Shown: positions 1-10,953, counted from the stretch's first letter. The stretch: 64,000 bases of DNA from Inonotus obliquus (GCA_032164295.1 JAJHTX010000008.1:1612001-1676000), one strand, 5' to 3'. The notes: generated by a model not told the origin, from the sequence alone. Program-made: numbers and translations.

Positions 1-786
1 TACGAATCAGTTTGCTTCTCTCAGAGCTGAACGGTCATGCGTACAGTTATTACAAGGTCACCGCGCGCCAGTGTTCGAGGGGTACATCGCCATGCAGCAG
101 CCACAATCCCAAGTACATGCGGAGGCCGCGACGCAGGCATATTTAGCACGGATGATCGCGGCTCCGTATAAGTACATGTACAGACGAAGCATATTTGCGC
201 GAATGCCAACTCGTTGTCGACTTCGGAGGCAATTCTCGTATGAAATCAAAAGCGAGATATTACCTCGAGCGGCCAACGCGGGTATGGGCAGTACGGGCAC
301 CAAGCAAACAGGAAGGCTGGGAGAGTTGAAGCATAATTGGATGGTGGTGCCGAGTATCGAACCTATTGCTAGTTGTTTCCTTGATGACGGGGTTCTATCA
401 TGTTGCTTAGAATTCTAATGGTGCGGGATGTGCACGGTCGAAACGGGCTGCGAAACAAACATTCCAGTCTTCTTATTAGCGTGTAGGGAGAATCAATTAC
501 GCCTTCACGTACATACACAGACCTAAGCCTGTCCAGGTGCACATCGAATTAATAGTACGATCCACTTTGCATGGATCAGGACCCCGCAGAGTACTTGGGA
601 CGAGATGTAGACGGTTCCGTCTCCCTCTCCGAGACCGAAACACTGCTCAGAGGAGGACATGGAGAGAGCCAGGCGCAAAACAAGTCCATCCATCGAATTT
701 AGATCGTACTCGCTCCCTCAAACAGGTGTAGAGAGTGACCAAGTTCCCCGGCCTTAGAGATTCCAATCCGCCCATATCAAGACATA
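1..786. other. No recognisable gene
   Basis: I see no supported gene here. The longest open frames on either strand (about 60-115 codons) carry no recognisable domain and no convincing splice signals. The stretch lies outside the segmental duplication that begins near 1255. Confidence 0.5.
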
Positions 787-1156
787 CTGTACGCATCTGT
801 ACGGGTGCAACCGTAACAGTACCGCAGCCTTGGTTGCGTTGCTTGGTGTAACGTGTAACGCAATGGTCGGGTTGCTTCATAAAGGGCGTAACGCAGAAAA
901 ATCTTCCGAATTTCCTCTGGGGTAGCTCAGTTTGCCTATATTTGGTATGTTCTTGGGCGGGAAGTGAATCGCACTTCCAGAAAAGTTGTTTCCTTGCTTC
1001 TGGCATCCCTCTTTCGGAAGCCATTTCGGACCTATCGTCTCCATCCGGTTGTTTTAGTTGCCTGGAATAGGCTCTGTAACGCGTAACCCTGCCCTGGTTG
1101 GCAGTTTCGTCGCTGTAACGCAGTCGTCTCGGTTGCACCCGTACAGATGCGTACAG
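787..1156. mobile_element. TA-flanked MITE with 27-bp terminal inverted repeats
   Basis: A 370 bp non-coding element. Its ends are perfect inverted repeats of 27 bp, beginning CTGTACGCATCTGTACGG on the left and reading the same on the opposite strand from 1156. Both ends are flanked by the dinucleotide TA (785-786 and 1157-1158), as expected for a target-site duplication of the Tc1/mariner type. There is no transposase frame, so it would depend on a full-length relative. The superfamily is inferred from the TA duplication only. Confidence 0.7.
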
Positions 1157-1479
1157 TATTTTCTTTTTTTTCTTCACCGCACTACACGTGCGTATCCGTG
1201 GGAAAGATCTTACTCGAAGAAATAGAAATCCGAACCAACCTAGTTTCTCGTTTCCGCAAGTAACGAAGTGGAAACGCGAAGTCCTTAAGTGGGAACGTCG
1301 GCTGAAAGGAGGCTCGGAATACCCGGTGGCTCTTGTTCTAGCTCACTATATGTATATCTAATAAATACCATTGTATTCCGAACCAGAGTGTGGGTTACAC
1401 GACAATGCACAACACAACCAGGAAATGTGACCTTGAAAGATCCTCTTAGAGCATGTCCACTGCAAGTCTCATTGGAACA

Positions 1480-3246
1480 TCAACTGAATATTTCCAAGTA
1501 ACTGCCGTATCTTTCCCTTTTGAGAGACTTCGGACTAACTTCCTGACGCACCCGCGTACACTTGATACGTAGTTCTATTTCCACACCGTCAATTACCACC
1601 GTAAGCTTGGCTTTGGTACTAAGGCTAAATCGAAGACTAGGTTCAGGAATACGGATTCTGGTGTGTATCTCACTGTGCTGGGGGTGCTTATCTATTTTAC
1701 CGGATCCTCCCATTGTGTAGACTGTCTCTATATTGATTTTGAGTTTGTAGCCGAAGCTTGTTTTAACAATTCTCAGCGTTACCTCCAACTTTGGACACTT
1801 CCAATATCTTCTAGGGTCCTTGAATTCATTCCAGCTTTGTGTTGTAACGAGATAAAAAGAACCACTTCTATAGGCGCGGAACTCTCCCTTGAGGGTATGG
1901 CCGAGCAGTGTGAATTCCAAGTCATAAACATAATACTTTGGTAAGTTACTAGTACTAGTCCATATATTAGTACCCGTTTTGTGCTGCGCATATTTGAACC
2001 ATTTATCACGAAGTGCCCCAATACTATCTGCCGACTTTCTGAATTCCATGAAATAGCTATCAAGACATTCATTGCCAAGTGATGTTGCCATACCTGCTGC
2101 GATTTTGCGAACTTCATCCAACGGTACGTCGGCTTTCCCTTCTTTGTGCTCGCAGAGTTTTTGCCTGAGACTTATGAGCTCACCTTTTGATTCAGGCATG
2201 TTCTCCAATAAACCTTTTATTTCCACTGAGTGCTCTCTGGCTCGGTACCAGCATTGAAGCGCGGGGTCCTGTAAGGTGTCTTCTTTATCAAAGGAGTAAA
2301 AAATATATGCTGTGGCTTCAAATCCTTTCAGAAGTGTGATAGGATCTCTAAATGCGAATGGCTTTCTTGACAGAGGGATACATGGATCCTCCAGCTTCTG
2401 TTCAATTTCTTTCAAGAACGAATTCCTTGCTGTCAGCGCGTCATTCTGGAGGAGCGTCTCATTGTCACGTGACGATGTCTTTTTAATTATCGAGATAGCC
2501 TTCTCGATAATTTTGTGTGTCATATTCCAGTCAATAATTGCGTCAAGTTGGTCAACAATATCGACTATAATGGCTGCAGCTTTCCTTTCTTTTTTTTCTT
2601 TGTGAATGTTCGAATCGCTCAAGTAGTCTAGTATGCGGTTGTAGTAGTGTCTTGTGGCATCTTTGTGCGAGTCGTCATCATTCTGTTTCTTCTGCTTCAA
2701 TTCGCACCATAAATCATAAAGCGCCCCAATTTTCTTCACCGTCTTCCCGAAAGCTTCTAAATTGTCGACGTCGGAGTCTATTTCGCGAATTTGTTTGTCA
2801 AGCTTCTCTGCCGCGATCTTGCGATCTTCTTTGCGAGTGTTCTTCGCATCTTTCTGCTTGCAGAGGTCTTGCCTGAGCTTTACGAGCTCATTCTTGTCCT
2901 TGCCGACTATTCGTTTTGATTGCATATCGGCTTTGTCCCAGAGTCCAAGCACTGCATCGCAGTGTTTACGTTCTCCAGAGATAAGTATATACGCTGAGGC
3001 TTCGAATCCCTTCAGAAGCATAATAGATTGATCGAATGCGAATGGCCTTTTAGACGGGCTCAGCGCTCTCTGTTCCTTTGCAATTTTTATCAAGAAGGAG
3101 TCCTTTTCCCGCTGCGCGGCAGACGTGTCCACCACCGATTTTGGTTTTCACCATTCGCGCTCTTGGATTCTGGGAGGATCAGGATCGAAGAACAACTGGA
3201 GGGCTTGCTCGATAATTCCGCACGACATGTCGAGGTCAGTAGTCAT
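1480..3246 (-). pseudogene. Family copy A: two-domain repeat protein with premature stop
   Basis: Copy A of an unrecognised family (see copies B at 4232 and C at 12701). The ATG equivalent to that of B and C is at 3246-3244, but codon 33 is TGA (3150-3148) where B and C have TGG (Trp). The frame then stays open to the stop at 1480. Unlike B and C, A carries the helical, Lys/Glu-rich unit twice: once near the start (FAFDQSIMLLKGFEASAYI) and again further on (FAFRDPITLLKGFEATAYI), joined by a linker that repeats the family N-terminus. Both precede the shared beta-rich C-terminal region. A has no intron where B and C have one. It could be expressed only by readthrough of the TGA or from an internal Met. 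I do not recognise the fold or function; no signal peptide is visible. Confidence 0.6.
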
Positions 3247-3275
3247 TTTTAGACCTGCTGATGGTGTTGAGGGGT

Positions 3276-4210
3276 GCAAGATAGATATGAAGAAGAGGAG
3301 ATGGCAGAATACATGGGTTCTCTAGAGCGGGGTAGAATTAGGAGAACCACCCGCAAAGGAGATACAGATGCAAGTGCAATATTCCAATATCATGAAGTTT
3401 GCTTCTGCAGAGCTCCAATCAGCATAGATATTCCTTCCTCAGTTTGCGTCGGATTAGTAAGCTCACCAGAAATGACATGATTGCAAACAAAATATCTTTG
3501 CTGGACCCCGGAAACGATCTATTCATCGTCCTATCGTATTGCAGCAATACAAAGCGCTGGTCGTGACCCAGTGCATGGCGTACCATGATAACCGCGAACA
3601 TGACAAGCCAGTAGTGGTGGATGAACTCCTCACAGTCGAAGACGAGGAAGTACAAAGAGACGTCGAAATAGCGACGAATTTCGAAGGGGCCTCGAGCTCA
3701 ACTTTGCTGTATCGTTCAGTGTGACCCACAGGAAGCAGCAATGTAGTTGTCTACTGTAACTACAGTGTTTTTCATGCAGCCGTTTTCAGAAGTATTGAAT
3801 TTGTCACACCCCTGAATCGTTCACGTGAGATTTGACGTGCGTCGCGATGCAAAAAAAAAAATTAGCAAACTGGCCATTTTCTCGGTCCTTGTCATGTTCG
3901 CGGTTATCAGGTCATGGCTGGCGCTTCGTATTGCTGCAATACGATAGGACGATGAATAGATCGTTTCCGGGGTCCAGCAAAGATATTTTGTTTGCAATCA
4001 TGTCATTTCTGGTGAGCTTACTAATCCGACGCAAACTGAGGAAGGAATATCTATGCTGATTGGAGCTCTGCAGAAGCAAATTTCATGATATTGGAATATT
4101 GCACTTGCATCTGTATCTCCTTTGCGGGTGGTTCTTCTAATTCTACCCCGCTCTAGAGAACCCATGTATTCTGCCATCTCCTCTTCTTCATATCTATCTT
4201 TTACCCCTCA
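3276..4210. repeat. Inverted duplication of the A/B promoter region
   Basis: The promoter of A (about 3276-3605) and that of B (about 3881-4210) are near-identical inverted copies around a roughly 275 bp unique centre. The B arm lacks about 15 bp near its inner end that both A and C (near 12250) retain, so B carries a deletion. The genes therefore diverge head to head from a palindromic promoter block. A run of ten A residues lies in the spacer near 3849. Confidence 0.85.
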
Positions 4211-4231
4211 ACTCCATCAGCAGGTCTAAAA

Positions 4232-5327
4232 ATGACTATTGACTTCGACATGTCGCGCGGAATTATCGCGCAAGCCCTCCAGTTGTTCTTCGATCATGAT
4301 CATCCCAGAATCGAAAATCGCGAATGGTGGAAACCAAAATCGGTGGTGGACACGTCTGCCGCGCAGGAGGCAAAGAAGTTCTTCTTGAGAAACATTGAAG
4401 AGGAGCTGAGAGCGTTGAGCCCGTCAATAAGGGCATTCGCATTCGAACAATCTATTATGCTTCTGAAGGGATTCGAAGCCTCAGCGTATATACTTATCTC
4501 TGGAGAACGTAAAGACCGCGATGCAGTGCTTGGACTCTGGAAGAAAGCCGATATGAAATCAAAACGAATAGTCGGCAAGGACAAGAATGAGCTCGTAAAG
4601 CTCAGGCAAGACCTCTGCAAGCAGAAAGATGCGAAGAACACTCGCAAAGAAGATCGCAAGATCGCGGCAGAGAAGCTTGACAAACAAATTCGCGAAATAG
4701 ACTCCGACGTCGACGATTTAGAAGCTTTCGGGAAGACGGCGAATGAAATTGGGGCGCTTTATGATTTATGGTTCGAATTGGAGCAGAATGCAGCAAAGAA
4801 GCAGTCGGGAAAACGGCTTGACGTTTATAGGTTGAAATTCAAACTCCCCGGCCATACCATCAGGGGAGAGATACGCGTCGGAACACTGGGGATTGGGGGG
4901 CTTATGTTCTATCCACAAAGCGAGAAAGTATTCAAGGCACCTACAGAGAGTTGGAAGTATCCAAGGTTGGATGCAAAACTTGAAATACCTAAAACGCAGG
5001 AAAGGGTGAGCGACTAGCTGAGACGCATGTGCTTGACTGACACTTACAAATCGGATCGTCTACTTGCTTCAGAAAATCAATGTAAATATATCCACTATCT
5101 ACACAATGGGAGAATCCGGAGAAGTAAGGCACCCCCAGCACAGTAAGAAACACGAGACTACAATCGAGCTTCCTAATGGATTGGTCGCGAAAAAAGCCTC
5201 GCTTACGGTAACCATAGACAATAAGGAAACTCCACTACATATGAAGTGTAGGCTAGTGGGTGGAGAATATGAGACGCTCTTCTGCAAGACTTACGTTTAC
5301 TATTATTGGGAGAAATTCAGTGGATGA
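4232..5327 (+). CDS. Family copy B: single-domain unknown protein
   Basis: Unrecognised protein of about 342 residues in two exons: 4232-5005 and 5073-5327. The intron is 67 bp with GTGAGC...TTCAG and phase 0. The N-terminal region is helical and charged and contains FAFEQSIMLLKGFEASAYI and a Lys/Glu-rich stretch around KQIREIDSDVDDLEAFGKT. The C-terminal region is rich in short beta-like strands and ends EKFSG. The start at 4232 is chosen because the same ATG context is conserved in copy C. About 300 bp around the start (4190-4493) appears identical to C, whereas the 3' half differs strongly. No signal peptide or membrane segment is visible. Function unknown; copy A is its inverted, truncated neighbour. 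Confidence 0.65.
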
Positions 5328-5428
5328 TGCTAAGCTGTACCAATGAGACTTGAAGTGGACATGCTCCAAGAGGACCTTTCTAGGTCACATTTCCTAGTTG
5401 TATTGTGCATAGTCGTGTAATCCATACT

Positions 5429-5899
5429 TATTAAATCAAATGGCAAGTAAGACCAAGGAGGAGTTATCTCAACTCGACTTGGCTTTGGGCAGCAGCAGCG
5501 TAAACGCAAGTGCACACAGTTGTGGGACGAGCTAGCAATCACAATGATTAACAGACACTTCAGACTCTCGTCCTGTATATTTAACATACCTAGCAATCAC
5601 AATGATTACTAGGTTAAGTGTACAGATCAGTATACAAGTACAATAACAGTGAAGAGGGATTGTACTCACACAGACACTTCAGACTCTCGTCCTGAAGGTG
5701 TCAGTGTGAAAGGGAAGGTCTTATATAGACAGAAACACGTGGGGGCGTGAAAACAGATGTCCACTATATCGCGCGAGAACACGCAATTGTAACAAAATGA
5801 AATGTAATGAAACAATACAAACGCAACAATAACGGAATGATGAGGAATAGGTCATAAGGTCAAAGATAAGGAATTTACATTAATTGCGCCATTCTGACA
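5429..5899 (-). repeat. Copia 3' LTR
   Basis: 471 bp, identical to 10483-10953 apart from a few substitutions, for example near 5486 and 5504. On the minus strand it begins TGTCAG and ends ...AATA, so the usual terminal CA is TA. It contains internal direct repeats of about 20 bp (ACACTTCAGACTCTCGTCCT, twice). Confidence 0.93.
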
Positions 5900-5906
5900 C
5901 TCCCCC

Positions 5907-7538
5907 TCAAACATGCGACAGTCCGAATGAGGCTGCAAAATGTTTGGCCTTTAGGGATGGTAGTGCCTTTGTCATTATATCTGCCAACATATCTTCAGTT
6001 GGGCAGTAAGAGAGTGTTATCCTTCCATCCTCTATCTCCTGACGTATGAAGTGGAAATCAATGTCGATGTGTTTGGTGCGCGCCTGAAACCTGTCATCCT
6101 TTGCCAATGCAATAGCTCCTTGATTATCCGACAAGAGAGGAAATGCGAATGGGCTCCAACCAAATACTTCCATCGCAAATGATCGCAACCATAAGGCTTC
6201 CTTTGTAGCGTATGCTATTGCATAGTATTCGGCTTCGGTAGTTGATAGCGCAACACGAGTTTGGCGTTTCGACTTCCATGATATTGCTGAACCGTTCAGG
6301 AAGAATGCGTAGCCGGATATAGCCCGGCGCCCTTCAGTACTCATCCCATCAGCATCTGAATACCCAACGAACGACTGCTCCGGTGATCGACCTAATACCA
6401 GTTTCCAATCCATTGTTCCCTTTAAGTACTGGTAGATTTGTTTGACACCGTTCCAGTGCGTTCGACCTGGTACTTCTGAGAAACGTGCAAGTTGATTGAC
6501 AGCGTATTGAATGTCCGGACGGGTGTTGATAGCAGCATATTGAAGAGCTCCTAATGCCTGACGATAAGGTATTCCTTCCATGTCTAACAACTCATCCATT
6601 GTACCCGTGCATTGGTCCGACATATATTGTGTGTTTGGATCCATAGGCATCGCACGAGGTTTGACGTCTGCAAAACCATAACGTTCGAGTATCTGCTGAA
6701 TGTAGGCCTTTTGAGATAGAGTGATGGTGTGATTTGTCCAGTCGCGAGTGATTTCTATTCCCAACAGCCAGTTTATTGGCCCAGAATCAATGATTTCGAG
6801 TTTTTCAGCAATACGCTTCTTGGTTTCGACCATGTTCGATGGTTTTGATGTGACTATTTGAATGTCATCAACGTGAGCTGCAAGAATGGTTATTTCACCA
6901 TTTGGATGATGTCGATAGAATACAGCATGGTTTTTCTCCGAACGAGTGAATCCAATCTCCTGAAGAGTAGTACGTAGCACATTGTACCATCGACGTCCAG
7001 CTTGTTTGAGACCATAGAGTGCGACCTTCAGCTTGAGTACCTTATTATTGGTTACTCCATCAAGTTTGATTCCAGGTGGTGGTCGCATGTAGATTTGTTC
7101 GTCGTCACCTAGTTTTCCATACAGATATGCAGATTTGACGTCGAGTTGATGAACTTCCCAATTATATTGAGCAGCGATAGTGAGGATCATTCGCATGGCT
7201 GCAGGATTGACCACCGATGCATAGGTGTCGTCTGAGAAGTAATCGACTCCATCAACTTGAGTGAATCCTTGTGCCACCAGTCTAGCTCTGTGACTAGTCG
7301 GATTTCCTTGCGCATCTCGTTTCGTTCTGTAAACCCACTTGCTTCCAACAACATTTGTGTTGCTAGGGTAATCGACGATTGACCAGGAGTCTCTAGCTTG
7401 AAGACGTCTAATTTCATCCTCCATTGCCGCATACCAGTCTAGCCAGTTTCCACTCTTTTGAGCTTCTGATAACGTTACAGGGTCCTTCGACTCGAACTGA
7501 GCTACCATTGCTGCTTCATGATCATTTATTTCGCTCAT
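5907..7538 (-). CDS. Copia polyprotein part 2: reverse transcriptase-RNase H
   Basis: 543 codons. The frame begins just inside the RT_RVT2-type region (WLDWYAAMEDEIRRLQ). The catalytic motif is HVDD (in AAHVDDIQIV), in place of the commoner YVDD of Copia elements. The RNase H part follows (VGYSDADGMSTEGRR ... STTEAEYYA) and runs to the end near the 3' LTR. It lies in the same frame as the upstream Gag-protease-integrase frame and is separated from it by a single TGA (7544-7542). It was therefore probably one polyprotein, or the TGA is read through. Confidence 0.93.
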   Translation of the reverse strand: MSEINDHEAAMVAQFESKDPVTLSEAQKSGNWLDWYAAMEDEIRRLQARDSWSIVDYPSNTNVVGSKWVYRTKRDAQGNPTSHRARLVAQGFTQVDGVDYFSDDTYASVVNPAAMRMILTIAAQYNWEVHQLDVKSAYLYGKLGDDEQIYMRPPPGIKLDGVTNNKVLKLKVALYGLKQAGRRWYNVLRTTLQEIGFTRSEKNHAVFYRHHPNGEITILAAHVDDIQIVTSKPSNMVETKKRIAEKLEIIDSGPINWLLGIEITRDWTNHTITLSQKAYIQQILERYGFADVKPRAMPMDPNTQYMSDQCTGTMDELLDMEGIPYRQALGALQYAAINTRPDIQYAVNQLARFSEVPGRTHWNGVKQIYQYLKGTMDWKLVLGRSPEQSFVGYSDADGMSTEGRRAISGYAFFLNGSAISWKSKRQTRVALSTTEAEYYAIAYATKEALWLRSFAMEVFGWSPFAFPLLSDNQGAIALAKDDRFQARTKHIDIDFHFIRQEIEDGRITLSYCPTEDMLADIMTKALPSLKAKHFAASFGLSHV

Positions 7539-7541
7539 GGC

Positions 7542-10430
7542 TCAAACGATAGGTACGCTTGGATATGCATGGTTTGCTTCACGAATTTTCCAGGTAGGTG
7601 TTCGCTTGCGCTTTCCAGTTACTATGTTTGGATCGACAGGTTCGTAGACTTCCTCACGTATTTCTCCTTCTTCTAGAGATGGGGACCGAGTGCGCTGACG
7701 CTTGGCTTCATGCTCACTTTGAGCAGGTGATAATGGTCGCTTTGATGTAGTGGGTTCGGGTTCGTCGAAAATTTGTCCAATGTCTATATCTTCATACTCC
7801 CCCTCGACGAGCCCGAGCTCTGTCTTAGAGAAGTTGATGTTCCTTTCGACAGTGATCTTCTTTTCACTTGACCAGTATACCCGATGACCATTAGATGTTG
7901 GATCGAATCCAAGCCAGCGTCCTTCAACTGCGCGCGGTTCGAGTTTTGAATTTGCTGTAGTCATAATGTAAACTCGATGACCCCACTCATGCATATTTGA
8001 AAGGTTTGGAACGTGACCGAATCTCTTCTCAAATGGTGAGAGCATTCCTATTGCTTGTCTGGGGGTGCGATTGTAGACGTAGACAATGTAGTCCAGTGCA
8101 TAACCCCATAACCATTTGGGCAGTCCAGATGCAAGTAGAATTGTTCGAACGCCATTGAATATCGTGAGGTGAACTCGTTCTGCTACACCATTATGTTCAG
8201 GTGTATCATGAACAGTGAGCCATTGCAGAGTTCCTTGACGCTCGAGGTGGGTTTTGAAATCGTCCGACAAAAATTCTCCTCCTCGATCAGAGTGTACGAT
8301 CTTGATCTTGACTCCATGCTGCAACTGTTGGCGTGCTTCAAAGGCAACGTACTTTGCAAATGATTCTCCTTTTGTAACCATGAGTGGCATTTCAAGCCAG
8401 CGAGTAGCGTCGTCGATTATTGTAAGCACGTATTTTGCATTTCTAATAGTGCGCACAGATGCAGGTCCCCAAACGTCTAGGTGAATCTTTCCTCCGAAGT
8501 CATGTACAGGCTCATCCTGAAGCCTGACCTTTGAGATAGGAGCACGTCTGGCTTTGGCGCGCATGCATGTTGGACATTCAAAGTCATCGTTTGGGTCCTC
8601 AACCATGAGTCCTGGCAACTTTTCATCTCGAATCATCTTCTTCAGATATCCGATGTTGACATGTCCTAACAGTTTGTGTAGGGAGAACAGGGAGATTTTT
8701 CGACCATCAATGCCAGCAGCACATGCACTGACTTCCTTGAACACTCGATAGAGTCCGTCGTCTAAGGGAATGGTCCCAATAACATCATTCGAACGATTGA
8801 AGATGTGGAGCGCATCCTTCTTGAACAGGCATTCATAACCTGCTTCGCATAGTTTGGGGATCGAAATCAACGTCGCATGCATGTCTGGGGCATACAAAAC
8901 ATTACGCAGGCGCATATGGGTAATACCGCCTTTATGTTGCAGCTTGATGGTCATGCTACCTTCACCCACTGCTTTGAACAAGCCTTTGTTCGCAGCTCGA
9001 ATCATAATGTCTGAGCCCTCTTTGTAATTTGTGAGGCGCTCCTTCGACGGTGTCATATGGCGACTAGCTCCAGAATCGAACATGTCACAGTATACTGATG
9101 ACAGTTGCATAGCATTCTCCCCCTGGTGCGCAAGATCGGTGCAATCGATGGCTTCTCCATACCAGGCATCTTCAAAGACTTCTTCAATGTAGGCGGACGT
9201 AGCCTGTTCAGGCTTTGGTGCATATTGAGGAGGTGCACTCGTAGACGAAGAGCTTGCCTGAGGTGTTTTCTTGTCCTCAGATGTAGATGATGCGTCATGA
9301 TGTTGGTATGTCTTTTTCTTTGAAGGGCACGAAGGGGATTTGTGACCCTTGCCACCGCACTTGTAACATACGGCTTCGTCATCTGGAACAGTTTCCTTCT
9401 TCTTGCCTTTCCAGTCTCCTTGATTTGAGCGTCCACCACGTCCACGGCCTCGACCACGTCCATTTCCACGACCTCTAAAGTTCTTTCCTCTACCCGACTG
9501 CGCATAGTTGGCACTTTCAGTCTTCTGTCCTTTTCCAGGATGGGTGAGTTGATATCGCTGAAAATCAGCTCGAAGATTGTTGATAAGCTCGACTGAGCTC
9601 ATACGGTGTGGAGCATTTGCTGGGACAGTGATGTCAAGGGTTTGTTTTTGCATTTGCAACGTAGTAACGATGTGGTTGTACTCCTGAGGTATGCCAGTGA
9701 TGATAGCATTGACGAATGCCTTATCGTCGATAGAGGTGTTTCCCATACGAGCCAACTTGTCTTTGAGATCAACCATCTTGTCCAGGTGTTTGTCTAGTTT
9801 GTTTGGGTCCTGGCACTTGAGTGTAAACAGCTCGCGCTCGGTTACGGCTTCATTCGTCGCAGTGACGATGTCAAATGTTGTTTTAAGGTTTGCCATTAAT
9901 GCATGCGTGTGGGTAACGTTCATGTTCTTCATGAATACTGAGTCAGGTAACTTCATCATGATGGAACTGAGGACGGCTCGATCCAGGGCTTGCTCATCTG
10001 CTCCTGCTTGTCCTGCAGCTGGTGCAGCAGTTAAGAGGTTGAGAGCTCCAGATGACATCGCAGCGAAACGAATCTTGCCATTGAATATGACATAGTTGTC
10101 ACCACTAGCATTAAGCTTAGGGACGTCGGCGAAGATTTTGGCAACAGCGTCGGCGGACGGCATAATGATTGGTCGATAGATATGATGAGGGACGTTTGCA
10201 AGATGAGGTATATCCTCAAAGAGTTGGGATATTTGATAAACGTATGCAAGAGCAAAGATAGGGGGTAAGCCTAGTGTAGCTCTGTTTTCTCTCCAATCGA
10301 ACCAATCAGGTATGGGTATACCGGTTTGATTGAGATAGGTCCTACTGGCAAATCGAACTCGAGTAGGAGGTATATGTGTCTGGGTTTGGTAGTGGATGTA
10401 CTTTGACCAACCACGTAGGGCCGATGGCAT
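7542..10430 (-). CDS. Copia polyprotein part 1: Gag-protease-integrase
   Basis: 962 codons. The Gag region contains a zinc knuckle, CYKCGGKGHKSPSC. The protease active site is DSGAS (CDMFDSGASRHMTP). The integrase has the HHCC zinc-binding region (HKLLGHVN ... CPTCMRAKAR) and the catalytic core with DVWGP, HSDRGGEF and EHNGVAERVH. A basic, Ser/Pro-rich tail follows. The frame ends at TGA (7544-7542) only six bases before the Met of the RT-RNase H frame, in the same phase. Apart from that stop the element looks coding-competent. Confidence 0.93.
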   Translation of the reverse strand: MPSALRGWSKYIHYQTQTHIPPTRVRFASRTYLNQTGIPIPDWFDWRENRATLGLPPIFALAYVYQISQLFEDIPHLANVPHHIYRPIIMPSADAVAKIFADVPKLNASGDNYVIFNGKIRFAAMSSGALNLLTAAPAAGQAGADEQALDRAVLSSIMMKLPDSVFMKNMNVTHTHALMANLKTTFDIVTATNEAVTERELFTLKCQDPNKLDKHLDKMVDLKDKLARMGNTSIDDKAFVNAIITGIPQEYNHIVTTLQMQKQTLDITVPANAPHRMSSVELINNLRADFQRYQLTHPGKGQKTESANYAQSGRGKNFRGRGNGRGRGRGRGGRSNQGDWKGKKKETVPDDEAVCYKCGGKGHKSPSCPSKKKTYQHHDASSTSEDKKTPQASSSSTSAPPQYAPKPEQATSAYIEEVFEDAWYGEAIDCTDLAHQGENAMQLSSVYCDMFDSGASRHMTPSKERLTNYKEGSDIMIRAANKGLFKAVGEGSMTIKLQHKGGITHMRLRNVLYAPDMHATLISIPKLCEAGYECLFKKDALHIFNRSNDVIGTIPLDDGLYRVFKEVSACAAGIDGRKISLFSLHKLLGHVNIGYLKKMIRDEKLPGLMVEDPNDDFECPTCMRAKARRAPISKVRLQDEPVHDFGGKIHLDVWGPASVRTIRNAKYVLTIIDDATRWLEMPLMVTKGESFAKYVAFEARQQLQHGVKIKIVHSDRGGEFLSDDFKTHLERQGTLQWLTVHDTPEHNGVAERVHLTIFNGVRTILLASGLPKWLWGYALDYIVYVYNRTPRQAIGMLSPFEKRFGHVPNLSNMHEWGHRVYIMTTANSKLEPRAVEGRWLGFDPTSNGHRVYWSSEKKITVERNINFSKTELGLVEGEYEDIDIGQIFDEPEPTTSKRPLSPAQSEHEAKRQRTRSPSLEEGEIREEVYEPVDPNIVTGKRKRTPTWKIREANHAYPSVPIV

Positions 10431-10482
10431 AAACCAACTGGTGCAAAGATTCGAATGAGATTAGAGCTCAAGGCTCATAACC

Positions 10483-10953
10483 TATTAAATCAAATGGCAA
10501 GTAAGACCAAGGAGGAGTTATCTCAACTCGACTTAGCTTTGGGCAGCGGCAGCGTAAACGCAAGTGCACACAGTTGTGGGACGAGCTAGCAATCACAATG
10601 ATTAACAGACACTTCAGACTCTCGTCCTGTATATTTAACATACCTAGCAATCACAATGATTACTAGGTTAAGTGTACAGATCAGTATACAAGTACAATAA
10701 CAGTGAAGAGGGATTGTACTCACACAGACACTTCAGACTCTCGTCCTGAAGGTGTCAGTGTGAAAGGGAAGGTCTTATATAGACAGAAACACGTGGGGGC
10801 GTGAAAACAGATGTCCACTATATCGCGCGAGAACACGCAATTGTAACAAAATGAAATGTAATGAAACAATACAAACGCAACAATAACGGAATGATGAGGA
10901 ATAGGTCATAAGGTCAAAGATAAGGAATTTACATTAATTGCGCCATTCTGACA
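10483..10953 (-). repeat. Copia 5' LTR
   Basis: 471 bp partner of the 5429-5899 LTR, followed on its outer side by the target duplication ATACT. The sequence just inside it (minus strand GGTTATGAGCC from 10482) is in the position of the primer-binding site. I did not identify which tRNA it would match. Confidence 0.93.

Larger units (their letters stand above)
5429..10953 (-). mobile_element. Ty1/Copia LTR retrotransposon
   Basis: A complete 5,525 bp element read on the minus strand. Two 471 bp LTRs (5429-5899 and 10483-10953) differ at only a couple of bases in the parts I compared, so the insertion is recent. A 5 bp target duplication ATACT flanks it (5424-5428 and 10954-10958). A purine tract (minus strand of CTCCCCCTC, from 5900) abuts the 3' LTR. 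Domain order is Gag, protease, integrase, reverse transcriptase, RNase H, which is the Copia order. The element sits in the 3' flank of copy B. The paralogous flanks of copies A and C lack it and show the uninterrupted site. Confidence 0.95.

Noticed and set aside
647..1177. 176-codon open frame on the minus strand
   Set aside because: It runs through the MITE at 787-1156, including both inverted repeats, and shows no domain; it is a by-product of the element.
9053..9514. 153-codon frame, minus strand, rich in Arg/Val
   Set aside because: Alternative frame of the Copia Gag zinc-knuckle region, with low-complexity composition only.
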